Shown in pieces: positions 18,147-27,125 of a stretch of DNA of 46,116 nt. The DNA comes from an uncultured Sphingomonadales bacterium (lineage in GTDB: Bacteria; Pseudomonadota; Alphaproteobacteria; Sphingomonadales; Sphingomonadaceae). The notes below the pieces were generated by a model. That model saw nothing but the letters and a program-made list of their open reading frames with translations. It did no database searches and was not told the origin of the DNA. Position 1 is the stretch's first letter. Each line of letters starts with the position of its first letter. The stretch is taken from contig CAILIO010000383.1 in NCBI GenBank assembly GCA_903834285.1, positions 1 to 46,116 on the forward strand. The letters run 5' to 3'. Both the position numbers and the translations under genes were made by a program.

Positions 18147-19553
18147 ATGGCCTTGGTTGAAACGCGCTCGATCGATTACATTCCGCTCGCCGAGCGGAAA
18201 GGCAAAGTGCGCGATCTCTGGCCGGTGTGGTTCATGGGCGACGCGCATCTTGCGACGCTGGCGACGGGCGCGATCAGCGTCGCGGGCGGGTTGGATCTGT
18301 TCTGGTCGAGCCTTGCGGTGATCGGCGGCTGCGCTCTGGGCACGGTGCTGATGGCGCTTCACTGCACGCAAGGGCCCCATTTGGGCCTGCCGCAGATGAT
18401 CCAGTCGCGGCCCCAGTTCGGCTATATCGGCGCGCTCCTGGTCTGGATCGTCGCGCTGTTCACTTACATCGGGTTCAACGCGCTCAACCAGTCGCTGGCG
18501 GCCAGCACGCTTCGGGAGCTCGCTGGGGTGTCGGAAGCACCCGCGATCATTGGGTTCGGGCTCGTGGCCGCTCTGGTCGCGGTGATCGGCTACGATTTGA
18601 TCCACAGGGCGCAGCGGGTACTCGCCTATGTCATGATGGCGGCACTGGCAGTCTATACAGGCGGTCTCTTCCTGACGGTCGATCTCGCGGCCCTGTTGCA
18701 GCCCGGCGAATTCAGGCTGACACTGTTCCTCGTCCAATTCTTTGCGGCGGCGGGCTATCAGTTGAGCTGGTCGATCTATGTTTCCGATTACTCACGCTAT
18801 CTGCCACGCGAGGTGGGCATCCGCGCCTCGTTCTTCTGGACCTTTTGCGGGGCCTTCATCGGCGGGGCGTCGATGATGCTGGTAGGGGCCTTTGCGGGCG
18901 CTGCCTATGCCGATCCCGATATCATCGTGGCGCTGCGGCGCAGTGCGGACGCGATGTTCGGCGGGTTTGGCTGGATCATGCTGGTCAGCAGCTTTGGCGG
19001 GCTGATCACGATCACCTCGCTCAATCTCTATGGTTCCTCGCTAACGCTGCTGAGCGTGATCGACAGCCTGCGTCCGATCCGGCTGGGTGTCGCCCCGCGC
19101 ATGGCGGCGCTGGCGGTGGTCTTTGTCGCCTCACTCTCGCTCTCGCTGGCGATGAGCGGGAACGTGCTCCACAGCTTCGAGGCGTTTCTGGGCGTGCTGG
19201 TCTACCTCTTCACGCCGTGGACCGCGATCAACCTCGCGGATTTCTTCTTCGTGCGCAAAGGGCATTACTCGATCCGCGCGATGTTCATGGCGGACGGCAT
19301 TTATGGCCGCTGGAACTGGCGCGGGCTGACTTCTTACACTGTCGGCTTTGCGTCGATGATCCCCTTCTTCAAGACCGAGCTCTATGTGGGGCCGGTGGCG
19401 CGGGCCCTTGGCGGGGCGGATATCTCGATGCTGATCGGGTTGCCGGTCTCGGCGGCGGTCTATGTCTTCCTGTGCCGCAGTATGGACCTTGCTGCCGAAC
19501 TGGCGCAGATTCCCGCGCTTGACCGCAGTCTGGAAACGGAACCGGTGCGATGA
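18147..19553 (+). CDS. NCS1-family (purine/cytosine-permease-like) transporter
   Basis: A 468-residue integral membrane protein with about twelve hydrophobic segments and a soluble N-terminus. The family is recognised from the N-terminal WPVWFMGDAHLATLATGAI pattern and the GLPQMIQSRPQFGY loop, both typical of NCS1 cytosine/purine/allantoin/hydantoin permeases. It lies inside the carnitine operon, 33 bases after the dehydrogenase, and overlaps the next gene by ATGA. By position it would import the operon's substrate (carnitine, gamma-butyrobetaine or a related betaine), a role usually filled by BCCT or ABC systems. That substrate is inferred only. A small sodium- or proton-coupled solute is expected for the family. 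Confidence 0.88.
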   Translation: MALVETRSIDYIPLAERKGKVRDLWPVWFMGDAHLATLATGAISVAGGLDLFWSSLAVIGGCALGTVLMALHCTQGPHLGLPQMIQSRPQFGYIGALLVWIVALFTYIGFNALNQSLAASTLRELAGVSEAPAIIGFGLVAALVAVIGYDLIHRAQRVLAYVMMAALAVYTGGLFLTVDLAALLQPGEFRLTLFLVQFFAAAGYQLSWSIYVSDYSRYLPREVGIRASFFWTFCGAFIGGASMMLVGAFAGAAYADPDIIVALRRSADAMFGGFGWIMLVSSFGGLITITSLNLYGSSLTLLSVIDSLRPIRLGVAPRMAALAVVFVASLSLSLAMSGNVLHSFEAFLGVLVYLFTPWTAINLADFFFVRKGHYSIRAMFMADGIYGRWNWRGLTSYTVGFASMIPFFKTELYVGPVARALGGADISMLIGLPVSAAVYVFLCRSMDLAAELAQIPALDRSLETEPVR

Positions 19554-20617
19554 TCCTGCGCTGGCTGGCCTTGGCGGCGCTGGTGCTTGCGACACCGGTG
19601 AGCGCGCAGCCGATCGCCTTTCCCGATCATTTCGACCCCATCGGCACCCCGATTTCGAGCCTCAAGACGAGCGAAGGGCGCACGGTGCACTATACCGACA
19701 CCGGCGAGGCCGGCTGGCGTCCGATGCTCTTCATCGGCGGCGTCGGCACCAGCGCCCGCGCACCGGAACTCGTCTCCTTCCTCGATACCCTGCGCCGCCG
19801 CCTTAAGGTGCGGATCGTGGCGGTCGAACGCAATGGCCTTGGCGACACCGCCTATGACCCGGCGTGGACCTTCGCCGACTACACCAGCGAAGTGCAGCAA
19901 ATTCTCGGCCATCTCGGCATCGGGAAATTCGCGCTCGTCGCGATCTCGGGCGGCGGGGCTTATGCCGGCCATATTGCCGCGGCCATGCCCGAGCGGATCA
20001 CCTCCTGGCACATGCTCGCGGCCATCGCCTCCGCGCCCGCCGACAATCCGGTGTGCAAGGCCGACGCCGCCACTTTGGAAGCCATGCTCGCCAAGCAGGT
20101 CGGCGCTCCGCGCGAATTCTGGGCCATGCCGCCTGACGGTGTCGCTGCCAAAGTCAACGGCTTTGCCGACCGCGCCGCAGACGAGGGCGCCCATGCCTAC
20201 TTCATCGCCGGACAGCATGGCGACGCGCGTGCCGTCGCACGTGAATACCACCGCTTCTGCGACGCTCCCGCCCCCGTCGCGGCCTTCCCCGCTCCGGCGT
20301 ATTTCTACTACGGCGAGGCGGACAAGCTGGTGCCTCCATCGCAAGGCGATTTCTGGGCCAGCAAAGTCGCGGGCAAGGTGACCTTCCGCCGCTATCCCGG
20401 CGAAGGCCACGACGTGCAATATCGCCACTGGGACCAGCTCCTGCTCGATGTCGGCGGCCACGGCGACGCGACGCTGGTTTGCACGAAGGGCCGCGCGGGG
20501 TTGGTACCCGGCCTTGTCGAACCTGCCGCGCTGCCACGGGGCGACACGCTCGGCGTTTGCGCTTGGCAGGGCCGCAACACCGCCCCAAGGGAGCCGGACC
20601 ATGCCGCCCACAAGTGA
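19550..20617 (+). CDS. Exported alpha/beta hydrolase
   Basis: A 355-residue protein beginning with a clear signal peptide (MILRWLALAALVLATPVSAQ), so it is periplasmic or secreted. The hydrolase core has the nucleophile elbow AISGGGAYAG (Ala replaces the first Gly of GxSxG), an acid residue in YYGEADKLVPP and the histidine in EGHDVQYRHW. A proline/alanine-rich tail follows. It overlaps the permease by ATGA and the next thioesterase by 17 bases. In this operon a plausible job is releasing carnitine or a betaine from an ester such as an acylcarnitine before import; this is a position-based hypothesis, not shown by motif. Confidence 0.85.
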   Translation: MILRWLALAALVLATPVSAQPIAFPDHFDPIGTPISSLKTSEGRTVHYTDTGEAGWRPMLFIGGVGTSARAPELVSFLDTLRRRLKVRIVAVERNGLGDTAYDPAWTFADYTSEVQQILGHLGIGKFALVAISGGGAYAGHIAAAMPERITSWHMLAAIASAPADNPVCKADAATLEAMLAKQVGAPREFWAMPPDGVAAKVNGFADRAADEGAHAYFIAGQHGDARAVAREYHRFCDAPAPVAAFPAPAYFYYGEADKLVPPSQGDFWASKVAGKVTFRRYPGEGHDVQYRHWDQLLLDVGGHGDATLVCTKGRAGLVPGLVEPAALPRGDTLGVCAWQGRNTAPREPDHAAHK

Positions 20618-21167
20618 TGACAAGACCCACGGCCTCACCACCCCGCTCGAAGGTGTGGCTGCTGAACCATTCCAGCCCGGCGAGGCCATCCCCGCGCCGC
20701 TGCGTCTGATCCGCCCCATCGTCCCGCACGAATGGGTCGACTACAACGGTCACATGAGCGAATCCTGCTATCTACTTGTTTTCGGGGATCAGTCCGACGC
20801 GTTCTTCCGCAAGATCGGCATCGACGAGGCCTATCGCGCCGGCGGGCATTCGCTGTTCACCGTGCAGACGATGATCTTCAACCTCGCCGAAGCACATCTG
20901 GGCGATCCGCTCGATCTCGCGCTCCAGCTGATCGATGCGGACGACAAGCGCCTGCACATCTTCCACACGATGCACCACGGCGAGACGGGTAAACTCCTCG
21001 CGACCGGCGAGCAGATGCTGGTGCATGTCGACATGAACGCGGGTCGCTCGGCGCCCATGCCGCCGGACTTGCACGCCACGGTGCATGCAGTTCTGACCGC
21101 GCACGCCGGGCTTGAACGCCCCGCGCAAGCGGGCCGCTCCATCGGAATCAGACGGGATCCCAAGTGA
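20601..21167 (+). CDS. Hot-dog acyl-CoA thioesterase, probable carnitinyl-CoA or betainyl-CoA thioesterase
   Basis: The start is ATG 20601 (MPPTSDDK), following a GGAG-type ribosome site inside the end of the previous gene; the track ORF starts 51 codons early in another gene's sequence. The 188-residue protein is clearly homologous to the C-terminal domain of the carnitine dehydrogenase fusion in the same operon: DYNGHMSESCYL versus DYNEHLTEYCYL, then a shared DDKRLHIFH/DGKRLHLFH and GEQMLVHVD/AEHMLVHVD. Two related thioesterases in one operon fit two hydrolysis steps, carnitinyl-CoA to carnitine and betainyl-CoA to betaine. Which protein does which is not visible. Confidence 0.85.
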   Translation: MPPTSDDKTHGLTTPLEGVAAEPFQPGEAIPAPLRLIRPIVPHEWVDYNGHMSESCYLLVFGDQSDAFFRKIGIDEAYRAGGHSLFTVQTMIFNLAEAHLGDPLDLALQLIDADDKRLHIFHTMHHGETGKLLATGEQMLVHVDMNAGRSAPMPPDLHATVHAVLTAHAGLERPAQAGRSIGIRRDPK

Positions 21168-22315
21168 TGCATTTCGAACTCTCCTCCGAGCAGCAGATGC
21201 TGGTCGAAACCATCCGCCGCTTTGTCGAGACCGAGCTCTATCCGCATGAGAAACTGGTCGAGGAGACCGATAACGTGCCGGCAGATCTGGCCGCGGAAAT
21301 CCGCGCCAAGTCGCAGGCCCTCGGGCTCTACGCGGTCAACATGCCGGCCGAGCTTGGCGGCGGCGGCCTCGGCACGTTCGATACCACGCTGATGGAACGC
21401 GAACTCGGCCGCGCGAGCTACGGCCTGCAGATGATGATCGCTCGCCCCAGCAATATCCTGCGCGGGTGCGAAGGCAGCCAGATCGAGGAATACCTTCTCC
21501 CCACGATCCGGGGTGAACGCCACGATTGCCTTGCCATGACCGAGCCTGATGCTGGCTCCGACGTCCGCTCGATGCGCACCTTTGCGCGGCGCGATGGGGA
21601 TGATTTCGTCATCAACGGCACCAAGCATTTCATCAGCCACGCCGATGTCGCTGATTTCGTGATTCTCTGCGCCGCGACCGGCGAGGCAGGCGGCAAGAAA
21701 ACGATCAGCTGCTTCCTCGTCGATTTCGACACGCCCGGCCTCACCCGCCGGCGCGGGCCCAAGTGCGTTTCGCACCGCGGCTATCACCAGTGCGAGCTGA
21801 TTTTCGAGGATTGCCGCGTGCCCGCCTCCAACCTGCTCGGTAAACTCGACAAGGGGTTCGACCTGATGGGCCAGTGGCTGGGTTCCACGCGCCTGCAGGT
21901 CGCCACCACTTCGGTTGGACGCGGCCAGCGCGTGCTCGAAATGGCGACGCAGTGGGCCGCCACTCGCAAGCAGTTCGGGCAGGCGATCGGCAAATTCCAG
22001 GGCACTGGCTTCAAGCTGGCAGACATGAAGACCGAGCTGGAGGCCGCCGAACTCCTCACCTTCCGCGCCGCGTGGAAGGACGATCAGGGCACAATGACCG
22101 ATACCGATGCGGCCATGGCCAAGCTCTTCGCGTCCGAAGCGCTAGCGCGCGTGACGGACAACGCCCTGCAGATTTTCGGTGGGATGGGCTTGATGGACGA
22201 ACTCCCCATCGAGCGCTTCTGGCGTGATGCCCGCGTCGAGCGGATCTGGGACGGCACCAGCGAGATCCAGCGCCATATCATCAGCCGCGCGCTGCTGCGT
22301 CCGCTGGAGGCATGA
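21167..22315 (+). CDS. Acyl-CoA dehydrogenase, probable gamma-butyrobetainyl-CoA dehydrogenase
   Basis: The ATG at 21167 is preferred to the GTG at 21164; it overlaps the previous stop (TGATG). The 382-residue protein is a complete FAD-dependent acyl-CoA dehydrogenase: helical N-terminus, the middle motif CLAMTEPDAGSDVRSM, and the C-terminal RKQFGQAIGKFQ and QIFGGMGLMDELPIER. The position of the usual catalytic glutamate in (Y/W)EGTSEIQR is aspartate here (Asp362, WDGTSEIQR). E. coli CaiA also lacks that glutamate. With a CoA ligase and a CaiD-type hydratase immediately downstream, it should oxidise gamma-butyrobetainyl-CoA to crotonobetainyl-CoA, or reduce the latter as CaiA does. An aerobic catabolic direction fits the rest of the operon better. 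Confidence 0.88.
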   Translation: MHFELSSEQQMLVETIRRFVETELYPHEKLVEETDNVPADLAAEIRAKSQALGLYAVNMPAELGGGGLGTFDTTLMERELGRASYGLQMMIARPSNILRGCEGSQIEEYLLPTIRGERHDCLAMTEPDAGSDVRSMRTFARRDGDDFVINGTKHFISHADVADFVILCAATGEAGGKKTISCFLVDFDTPGLTRRRGPKCVSHRGYHQCELIFEDCRVPASNLLGKLDKGFDLMGQWLGSTRLQVATTSVGRGQRVLEMATQWAATRKQFGQAIGKFQGTGFKLADMKTELEAAELLTFRAAWKDDQGTMTDTDAAMAKLFASEALARVTDNALQIFGGMGLMDELPIERFWRDARVERIWDGTSEIQRHIISRALLRPLEA

Positions 22316-24387
22316 CGTCCGATCGGCTCGCCCGCCTGCTGCGCCCGCGCAGTCTGGCGATTGTTGGCGGCAAGGCGGCCGAGGAAGCCGTGCGCCAGTG
22401 CGTCGCGCTAGGCTTTGTCGGGCCGATCTGGCCGGTGAACCCGAAGCGCGCAGCGATGGGCGGCCTGCCCTGCTTTGCCGATTTGGCGGCGCTGCCTGAA
22501 ACTCCCGACGCGGTGTTCATCGCCGCCCCTGCCCCTGCCACCATCGCACTGGCAGGTACGCTTGCCGGAACCGGCGGCGCAATTTGCTACGCCGCCGATT
22601 TCGCCGAGAGCGGCGAGGAAGGCCGCGAGCGGCAAGCCGAATTGCTCGCTGCAGCCAAGGGCGTGCCGCTGATCGGCCCCAATTGCTACGGCATGCTCAA
22701 CTTGTTCGACCGCGTCGCGCTCTGGCCCGATCAGCATGGATGCCTGCCAATCGACAGCGGAAAAGGCGTCGCCATCGTCAGCCAGAGCGGCAACCTCGCG
22801 CTCAACCTCACCATGCAGGCGCGCGGGCTGCCAATCGGATATGTCATCTCGGTCGGCAATTGCGCCGACGTCACCCCGGCCGACCTGATCGAGGCGCTGA
22901 TTGCAGACGAACGCGTCAGCGCCATCGGCCTCCACCTCGAAGGTCTCGGCTCGGTCGCCCGTTTCTCGCAGGCCTGCCTCGCCGCGCGCGCGGCAGGGGT
23001 CCCGCTGGTTGCGCTCAAGACTGGCGCTTCGGTCAAGGGCGCAGCGCTCACGATGTCGCACACAAGCTCGCTCGCCGGAGCCGATGCGCTGTGCGATGCG
23101 CTGTTTGCGCGCTACGGCGTCGCCCGCGCGCATGATCCAGCGACGTTCCTCGAAACGCTCAAGCTGCTCCATGTCGCGGGGCCCTTGTGCGGACGGCGGA
23201 TCACCAGCGCCAGCTGCTCGGGTGGCGAAGCCTCACTGACGGCCGATCTGGCCGAAGCCGCCGGGCTCGAAACGCCGGACTTTCCCGCCGCCACGCAGGC
23301 CGCACTGGTGGAAGTCCTCGGCCCGCGCGTCCATGTCGCGAACCCGCTTGATTACCACACCTATATCTGGGGCGACCTCGCCGCGCAGACCGCCTGCTTC
23401 GCCGCGATGCTGGGCGCGGGCTTCGAAGCCTCGCTGCTGATCCTCGATTTCCCCCGCGCCGACCGCTGCACTGCCGCCGACTGGGACGTAACGCTCACCG
23501 CTTTCCGCGCCGCGTCTCGCGCGCATCCGGCGCCGCCAGGCACCGCTCGCATCGTAGCAAGCAGCCTTGCAGAGACGATGCCCGAGCCCATCGCCGCCGC
23601 GCTGATCGCCGAGGGCATACTCCCCGCCGCCGGTCTCGCCGAGGCCCTCCGCGCTATCGCCGCCGCCGCGCTTATCGGTGAGGCCTCGGCCCGACCTGCC
23701 CCTTTCTCGCTCACCGAACAGGCCCCGCCTATCGCGGGCGAGCCCAAGGTCTGGGACGAAGTGCACAGCAAGGCGGCGCTTGGCGCAGTCGGCGTGCCGG
23801 TCCCGCGTGGCCGGGTGCTCAACCGCGCCGAACTCGCCGACCCGGACACCACAATGCCGGCACCCTTCCCGCTTGTTCTCAAGGCCGTAGGCACTGATCT
23901 TGCTCACAAGACTGAAGTGGGCGGCGTCGCCCTCCGCCTCACCAGCCGTGAAGCGCTGCAAGCCGCCGCCGATGGCATGGCAAGCCTCTCGAACCAGTTC
24001 CTGGTCGAGGAAATGGTCGGCGGCGCGGTGGCCGAACTGATCGTCGGTGTGGGCCGCGATCCGCAGTTCGGCCTGTTCCTCACGCTCGGCGCGGGCGGTA
24101 TTTTCGTCGAACTCCTGCGCCAGACAGCCCAGGTCCTGCTCCCCGCCAGCCGTGCCGATATCGAAACGGCGCTCGCCGGACTGCCGCTTCACAAGCTGCT
24201 GGCAGGCTATCGCGGCAAGCCGGGCTGCGATTGCCCCGCGCTGGTCGACGCTATTGCGCGGATCGCCGCATGGGCCATGGACCATGCGGACCGGCTCGAG
24301 GAAATGGATGTCAACCCGCTGCTCGCGCTGCCAACCGGTGCAGTGGCCGTGGACGCGCTAATCCGCATCAGGGAACCCCAAGCATGA
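22312..24387 (+). CDS. ADP-forming acyl-CoA synthetase (ACD type), probable betaine:CoA ligase
   Basis: A 691-residue protein with the fused alpha-beta layout of nucleoside-diphosphate-forming acyl-CoA synthetases: CoA-binding Rossmann domain (about 1-125), succinyl-CoA-ligase-like domains (about 145-450) and a C-terminal ATP-grasp domain (about 475-691) with [16 protein letters not shown] and DVNPLLALP. The phospho-histidine is visible as His250 in MSHTSSLAG, close to the usual SHTGALAG. It forms acyl-CoA with ATP going to ADP and phosphate. It overlaps both neighbours by ATGA. Here it would activate gamma-butyrobetaine, crotonobetaine or carnitine, replacing the AMP-forming CaiC or the CoA-transferase CaiB. 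The specific substrate is inferred from context. Confidence 0.88.
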   Translation: MTSDRLARLLRPRSLAIVGGKAAEEAVRQCVALGFVGPIWPVNPKRAAMGGLPCFADLAALPETPDAVFIAAPAPATIALAGTLAGTGGAICYAADFAESGEEGRERQAELLAAAKGVPLIGPNCYGMLNLFDRVALWPDQHGCLPIDSGKGVAIVSQSGNLALNLTMQARGLPIGYVISVGNCADVTPADLIEALIADERVSAIGLHLEGLGSVARFSQACLAARAAGVPLVALKTGASVKGAALTMSHTSSLAGADALCDALFARYGVARAHDPATFLETLKLLHVAGPLCGRRITSASCSGGEASLTADLAEAAGLETPDFPAATQAALVEVLGPRVHVANPLDYHTYIWGDLAAQTACFAAMLGAGFEASLLILDFPRADRCTAADWDVTLTAFRAASRAHPAPPGTARIVASSLAETMPEPIAAALIAEGILPAAGLAEALRAIAAAALIGEASARPAPFSLTEQAPPIAGEPKVWDEVHSKAALGAVGVPVPRGRVLNRAELADPDTTMPAPFPLVLKAVGTDLAHKTEVGGVALRLTSREALQAAADGMASLSNQFLVEEMVGGAVAELIVGVGRDPQFGLFLTLGAGGIFVELLRQTAQVLLPASRADIETALAGLPLHKLLAGYRGKPGCDCPALVDAIARIAAWAMDHADRLEEMDVNPLLALPTGAVAVDALIRIREPQA

Positions 24388-25163
24388 ACGCCGTAAACCT
24401 CGAATACCGGGATGGCACCCTGATCATCACGCTCGACCGGCCCAAAGCCAATGCCATCGACGTGGCAACCAGCCTCGAACTTTACGCGGCCTTCAAGACG
24501 CTCAACGACGATCCCGCCCTGCGTGTGGGGATCATCACAGGCACGGGGCGTTTTTTCTCCGCCGGGTGGGACCTTGGCGCGGCCAATGATGGCGAGGCGG
24601 TCGATGCCGACCACGGCCCCGGCGGCTTTGCCGGGCTGACCGAATATTTCAGCCTGACCAAGCCGGTCATCGCCGCGGTCAATGGCCTTGCCGTCGGCGG
24701 TGGGTTCGAGCTGGCGCTGGCGGCAGACCTGATCGTCGCCAGCGAGACCGCGAAGTTCTGGCTGCCCGAAGCGCAGCTCGGCATGCTCCCCGATTCCGGC
24801 GGACTGCTGCGCTTGCCCAAGACGATCCCGGAGCGGATCGCGCGCGAAATGATCCTCACCGGGCGCCGCATGGGCGCGGACGAGGCTGTAGCGCTCGGCC
24901 TTGCCAGCCGCGTGGTGCCGGGAGAGGCGCTTATCGATGCCGCTCTCGAACTGGCAACGATCATCGCCCGCTCTGCGCCACTCGCAATCGCCGCCGCGCG
25001 CGATATCCTGCGCGATACGGCCGGGATGGACGTGGAAGCGGGCTACAAGCTGATGCGCAGCGGCGCGATCCCTTCGTACCAGGCCATGCTGCAATCGGAC
25101 GATGCGCTCGAAGGCCCGCGCGCCTTTGCCGAAGGCCGTGCGCCGGAATGGAAGCGCCGCTAG
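24384..25163 (+). CDS. caiD: Crotonobetainyl-CoA hydratase (CaiD-like)
   Basis: The true start is ATG 24384 ([11 protein letters not shown]), with an ATGA overlap; the track ORF begins 51 codons early. The 259-residue crotonase matches E. coli CaiD (261 residues) along its length, including [41 protein letters not shown] and GRRMGADEA. Catalytic glutamates are Glu109 (GGGFE) and Glu129 (LPEA). It hydrates crotonobetainyl-CoA to L-carnitinyl-CoA. This is the strongest single pointer to carnitine or gamma-butyrobetaine metabolism in the operon. It is the last gene, and its stop shares CTAG with the convergent MFS gene. Confidence 0.92.
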   Translation: MNAVNLEYRDGTLIITLDRPKANAIDVATSLELYAAFKTLNDDPALRVGIITGTGRFFSAGWDLGAANDGEAVDADHGPGGFAGLTEYFSLTKPVIAAVNGLAVGGGFELALAADLIVASETAKFWLPEAQLGMLPDSGGLLRLPKTIPERIAREMILTGRRMGADEAVALGLASRVVPGEALIDAALELATIIARSAPLAIAAARDILRDTAGMDVEAGYKLMRSGAIPSYQAMLQSDDALEGPRAFAEGRAPEWKRR

Positions 25164-26395
25164 GCCGCTTCCCAATCGACCGGCTTTACCTGTGGCAGGA
25201 TCGCCAGCCAGCCGATCAGCCCGAGCACGTTGACCAGTCCTGCGAGCAGGAACGCAGTGCCGTAGGATCCGCCGCCGGCATCGATCAGCACGCCGGCGAA
25301 GAACACGCCGATGATCCCTGGCATATTGCCCAGCATGTTCTGCACCCCCACCCAGCGCGCGGCGGCGGATGGGCCGCCCATGATCTGCGGGATCATGAAA
25401 TAGGCAGGCGAAGAGAACCCGAGGAAGACTTCGTAGACGAACAGCAGCGCGATGCAGGTCCCGAGCGGCATGAACGGCATCGCCAGCATGCACCCAAGCC
25501 CCGCCAGATGCGCCAGCGCCAGCGGTGCCTTGAGCGTGAGTGAAGGCGACCAGCCGCGCTGGATCAGCTTGTCGAACGCCCAACCCGCAGCGAGCGCGGC
25601 CAGCGCGTTGACGAGATAGGCGCTGGAAACCACCGTCGCCATATGCTCCTTGGAAAAGCCGCGCTGCATTTCGAGGTACATCGGCAGATAGCCGAGGATG
25701 AAATACCAGTTCCAGTTACCGGCAAAGTGGCCGAGGGAGGCGCCCCACAGCGCCCGTCGTGAGAGGATCTGACGCATGGTCACCGCCTGTCGCGCGAGCG
25801 TCTCGGCGGGCTTGGCTTCGCGGATATGTACCCGGCTCCAGGGCAATAGCCACAGCAGCGAGAGCGCACCGAACAACACGAAAGTCGACCGCCAGCCCCA
25901 GTGCGCCATCAGCATGCCGCCGATCAGCGTGCCTGCAGCGGGGCCGACCAGATAGCCGAAGCCAATGAGCCCGTTGGCAAGCCCCATCTGCGCCTTGGGC
26001 ACATTGCTGGCGATGATCTTAGAAGTGGTGGTGAAGGCGACGCTTTCTCCCATGCCGAGCATCAGGCGCAGCACGAAGAGCCCGTAGAAGCCCTGCACGA
26101 ACCCCGTCATCAGCGTGGACACGGACCATAGCAGCGCGCCCATCGCGAGCACCAGCTTGCCGCCCAGCCGGTCCGACAGCGCGCCCGCCGGCAGCTGGCA
26201 GAAGGCATAGGCAAAGTAGAACCCCGCCGCGAGCGCGCCATAGGCCGTGGCGCTGAGACCAAGGTCGGCGCGGATCTGCGTTGCGCCGGTCGCAAGATTA
26301 CCGCGGTCGATGTAGTTGATGAACAAGCTTGTCGCCATGAGCGCGACGAGCAGCAGCGGGGCCGTAGCCCGGCGGGCGCTTGCTTCATTCCGCAT
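25160..26395 (-). CDS. MFS transporter (ACS-like, 12 membrane segments)
   Basis: The start is ATG 26395 (MRNEASARR), 14 codons inside the track ORF, because the earlier residues are the 3' end of the aldolase gene read in another frame. The 411-residue protein has twelve hydrophobic segments, the early motif [15 protein letters not shown] typical of the anion:cation symporter branch, and the loop [16 protein letters not shown] that is the MFS signature. It overlaps the aldolase gene by 11 bases and is third in a POT/aldolase/MFS unit. A sugar-acid or other organic-anion substrate is usual for the family; none can be named. Confidence 0.88.
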   Translation of the reverse strand: MRNEASARRATAPLLLVALMATSLFINYIDRGNLATGATQIRADLGLSATAYGALAAGFYFAYAFCQLPAGALSDRLGGKLVLAMGALLWSVSTLMTGFVQGFYGLFVLRLMLGMGESVAFTTTSKIIASNVPKAQMGLANGLIGFGYLVGPAAGTLIGGMLMAHWGWRSTFVLFGALSLLWLLPWSRVHIREAKPAETLARQAVTMRQILSRRALWGASLGHFAGNWNWYFILGYLPMYLEMQRGFSKEHMATVVSSAYLVNALAALAAGWAFDKLIQRGWSPSLTLKAPLALAHLAGLGCMLAMPFMPLGTCIALLFVYEVFLGFSSPAYFMIPQIMGGPSAAARWVGVQNMLGNMPGIIGVFFAGVLIDAGGGSYGTAFLLAGLVNVLGLIGWLAILPQVKPVDWEAA

Positions 26396-27125
26396 AGTCG
26401 GAACCCTGCCGGTCCAGCATGCGCTTGAGCGCGGCAAAATGCAGTTCGATGCGGTCGAGCCCCTCGACTTCAGCGGAACTGGTATACTGTTCGATCGTCC
26501 GCCCCAGCACCGGTTCGCCGACCAACCGCAGTTTCTGCCCGCTCGATTGCGCCAGTATCTGCGTCATCGCAGCACGTTCGAAGAAATAGAGCGTGTTGAA
26601 GGCCTCCGCGACGCTCTTGCCAGTTGTCACCGCCCCGTGGTTGCGCAGCAGCAGGACGGCCTTGTCGCCCAGCGCCGCCGCCATGCGCCGGCCCTCGCTG
26701 CTGTCGAGCGCGAAGCCCGCATAGTCACAGTGCGCGACGAGCCCCGCAAATCCGATCGCGTTCTGGCTCGACATCAGAACCTCGGGCTCCTCCAGCATGC
26801 TCAGAGCGGTGGCATAGGGCATATGCGTGTGCATCACGCAGCGCACATCGGGCCGGGCGGCATGGAGCGGCGCGTGGATATGGAACGCAGTGTCCTCCAC
26901 CGGCCCGTCCCCCATCAACTTGTTGCCCGCGAAATCGACCACGAGGAAATGGGAGGCCCGTATTTCGGACCAATGCAGCCCGAATGGCGCGAGGAAGAAG
27001 CGGTCCGTGTAGCCGGGCACCAGCAGCGTGAAGTGGTTGTCGATGCCTTCGTTGTAGCCGAAGTGGACCGCGAGCCGGTGGCTCGCGGCCAGATCGACCC
27101 GTGCCTGCCATTCGGCGTCGCGCAT
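26385..27125 (-). CDS. Class II aldolase/adducin-family protein
   Basis: A 246-residue single-domain protein of the class II aldolase/adducin fold. Likely metal ligands are the histidines in CVMHTHMPYATALS and LRNHGAVTTG; FHIHAPLH adds another. The N-terminal GYNEGIDNHFTLLVPG matches the family start. Bacterial members cleave phosphorylated sugars (fuculose-, rhamnulose- and ribulose-phosphate enzymes) or are uncharacterised decarboxylase-like proteins; this one resembles the broad uncharacterised group. It overlaps the upstream POT stop by one base and the downstream MFS start, so the three are translated as a unit. Confidence 0.88.
   Translation of the reverse strand: MRDAEWQARVDLAASHRLAVHFGYNEGIDNHFTLLVPGYTDRFFLAPFGLHWSEIRASHFLVVDFAGNKLMGDGPVEDTAFHIHAPLHAARPDVRCVMHTHMPYATALSMLEEPEVLMSSQNAIGFAGLVAHCDYAGFALDSSEGRRMAAALGDKAVLLLRNHGAVTTGKSVAEAFNTLYFFERAAMTQILAQSSGQKLRLVGEPVLGRTIEQYTSSAEVEGLDRIELHFAALKRMLDRQGSDYAE

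Noticed and set aside
17334-18737. A 467-residue minus-strand open frame opposite the carnitine dehydrogenase and permease genes
   Set aside because: Same shadow composition, no recognisable domain, and it spans the boundary of two firmly assigned genes.
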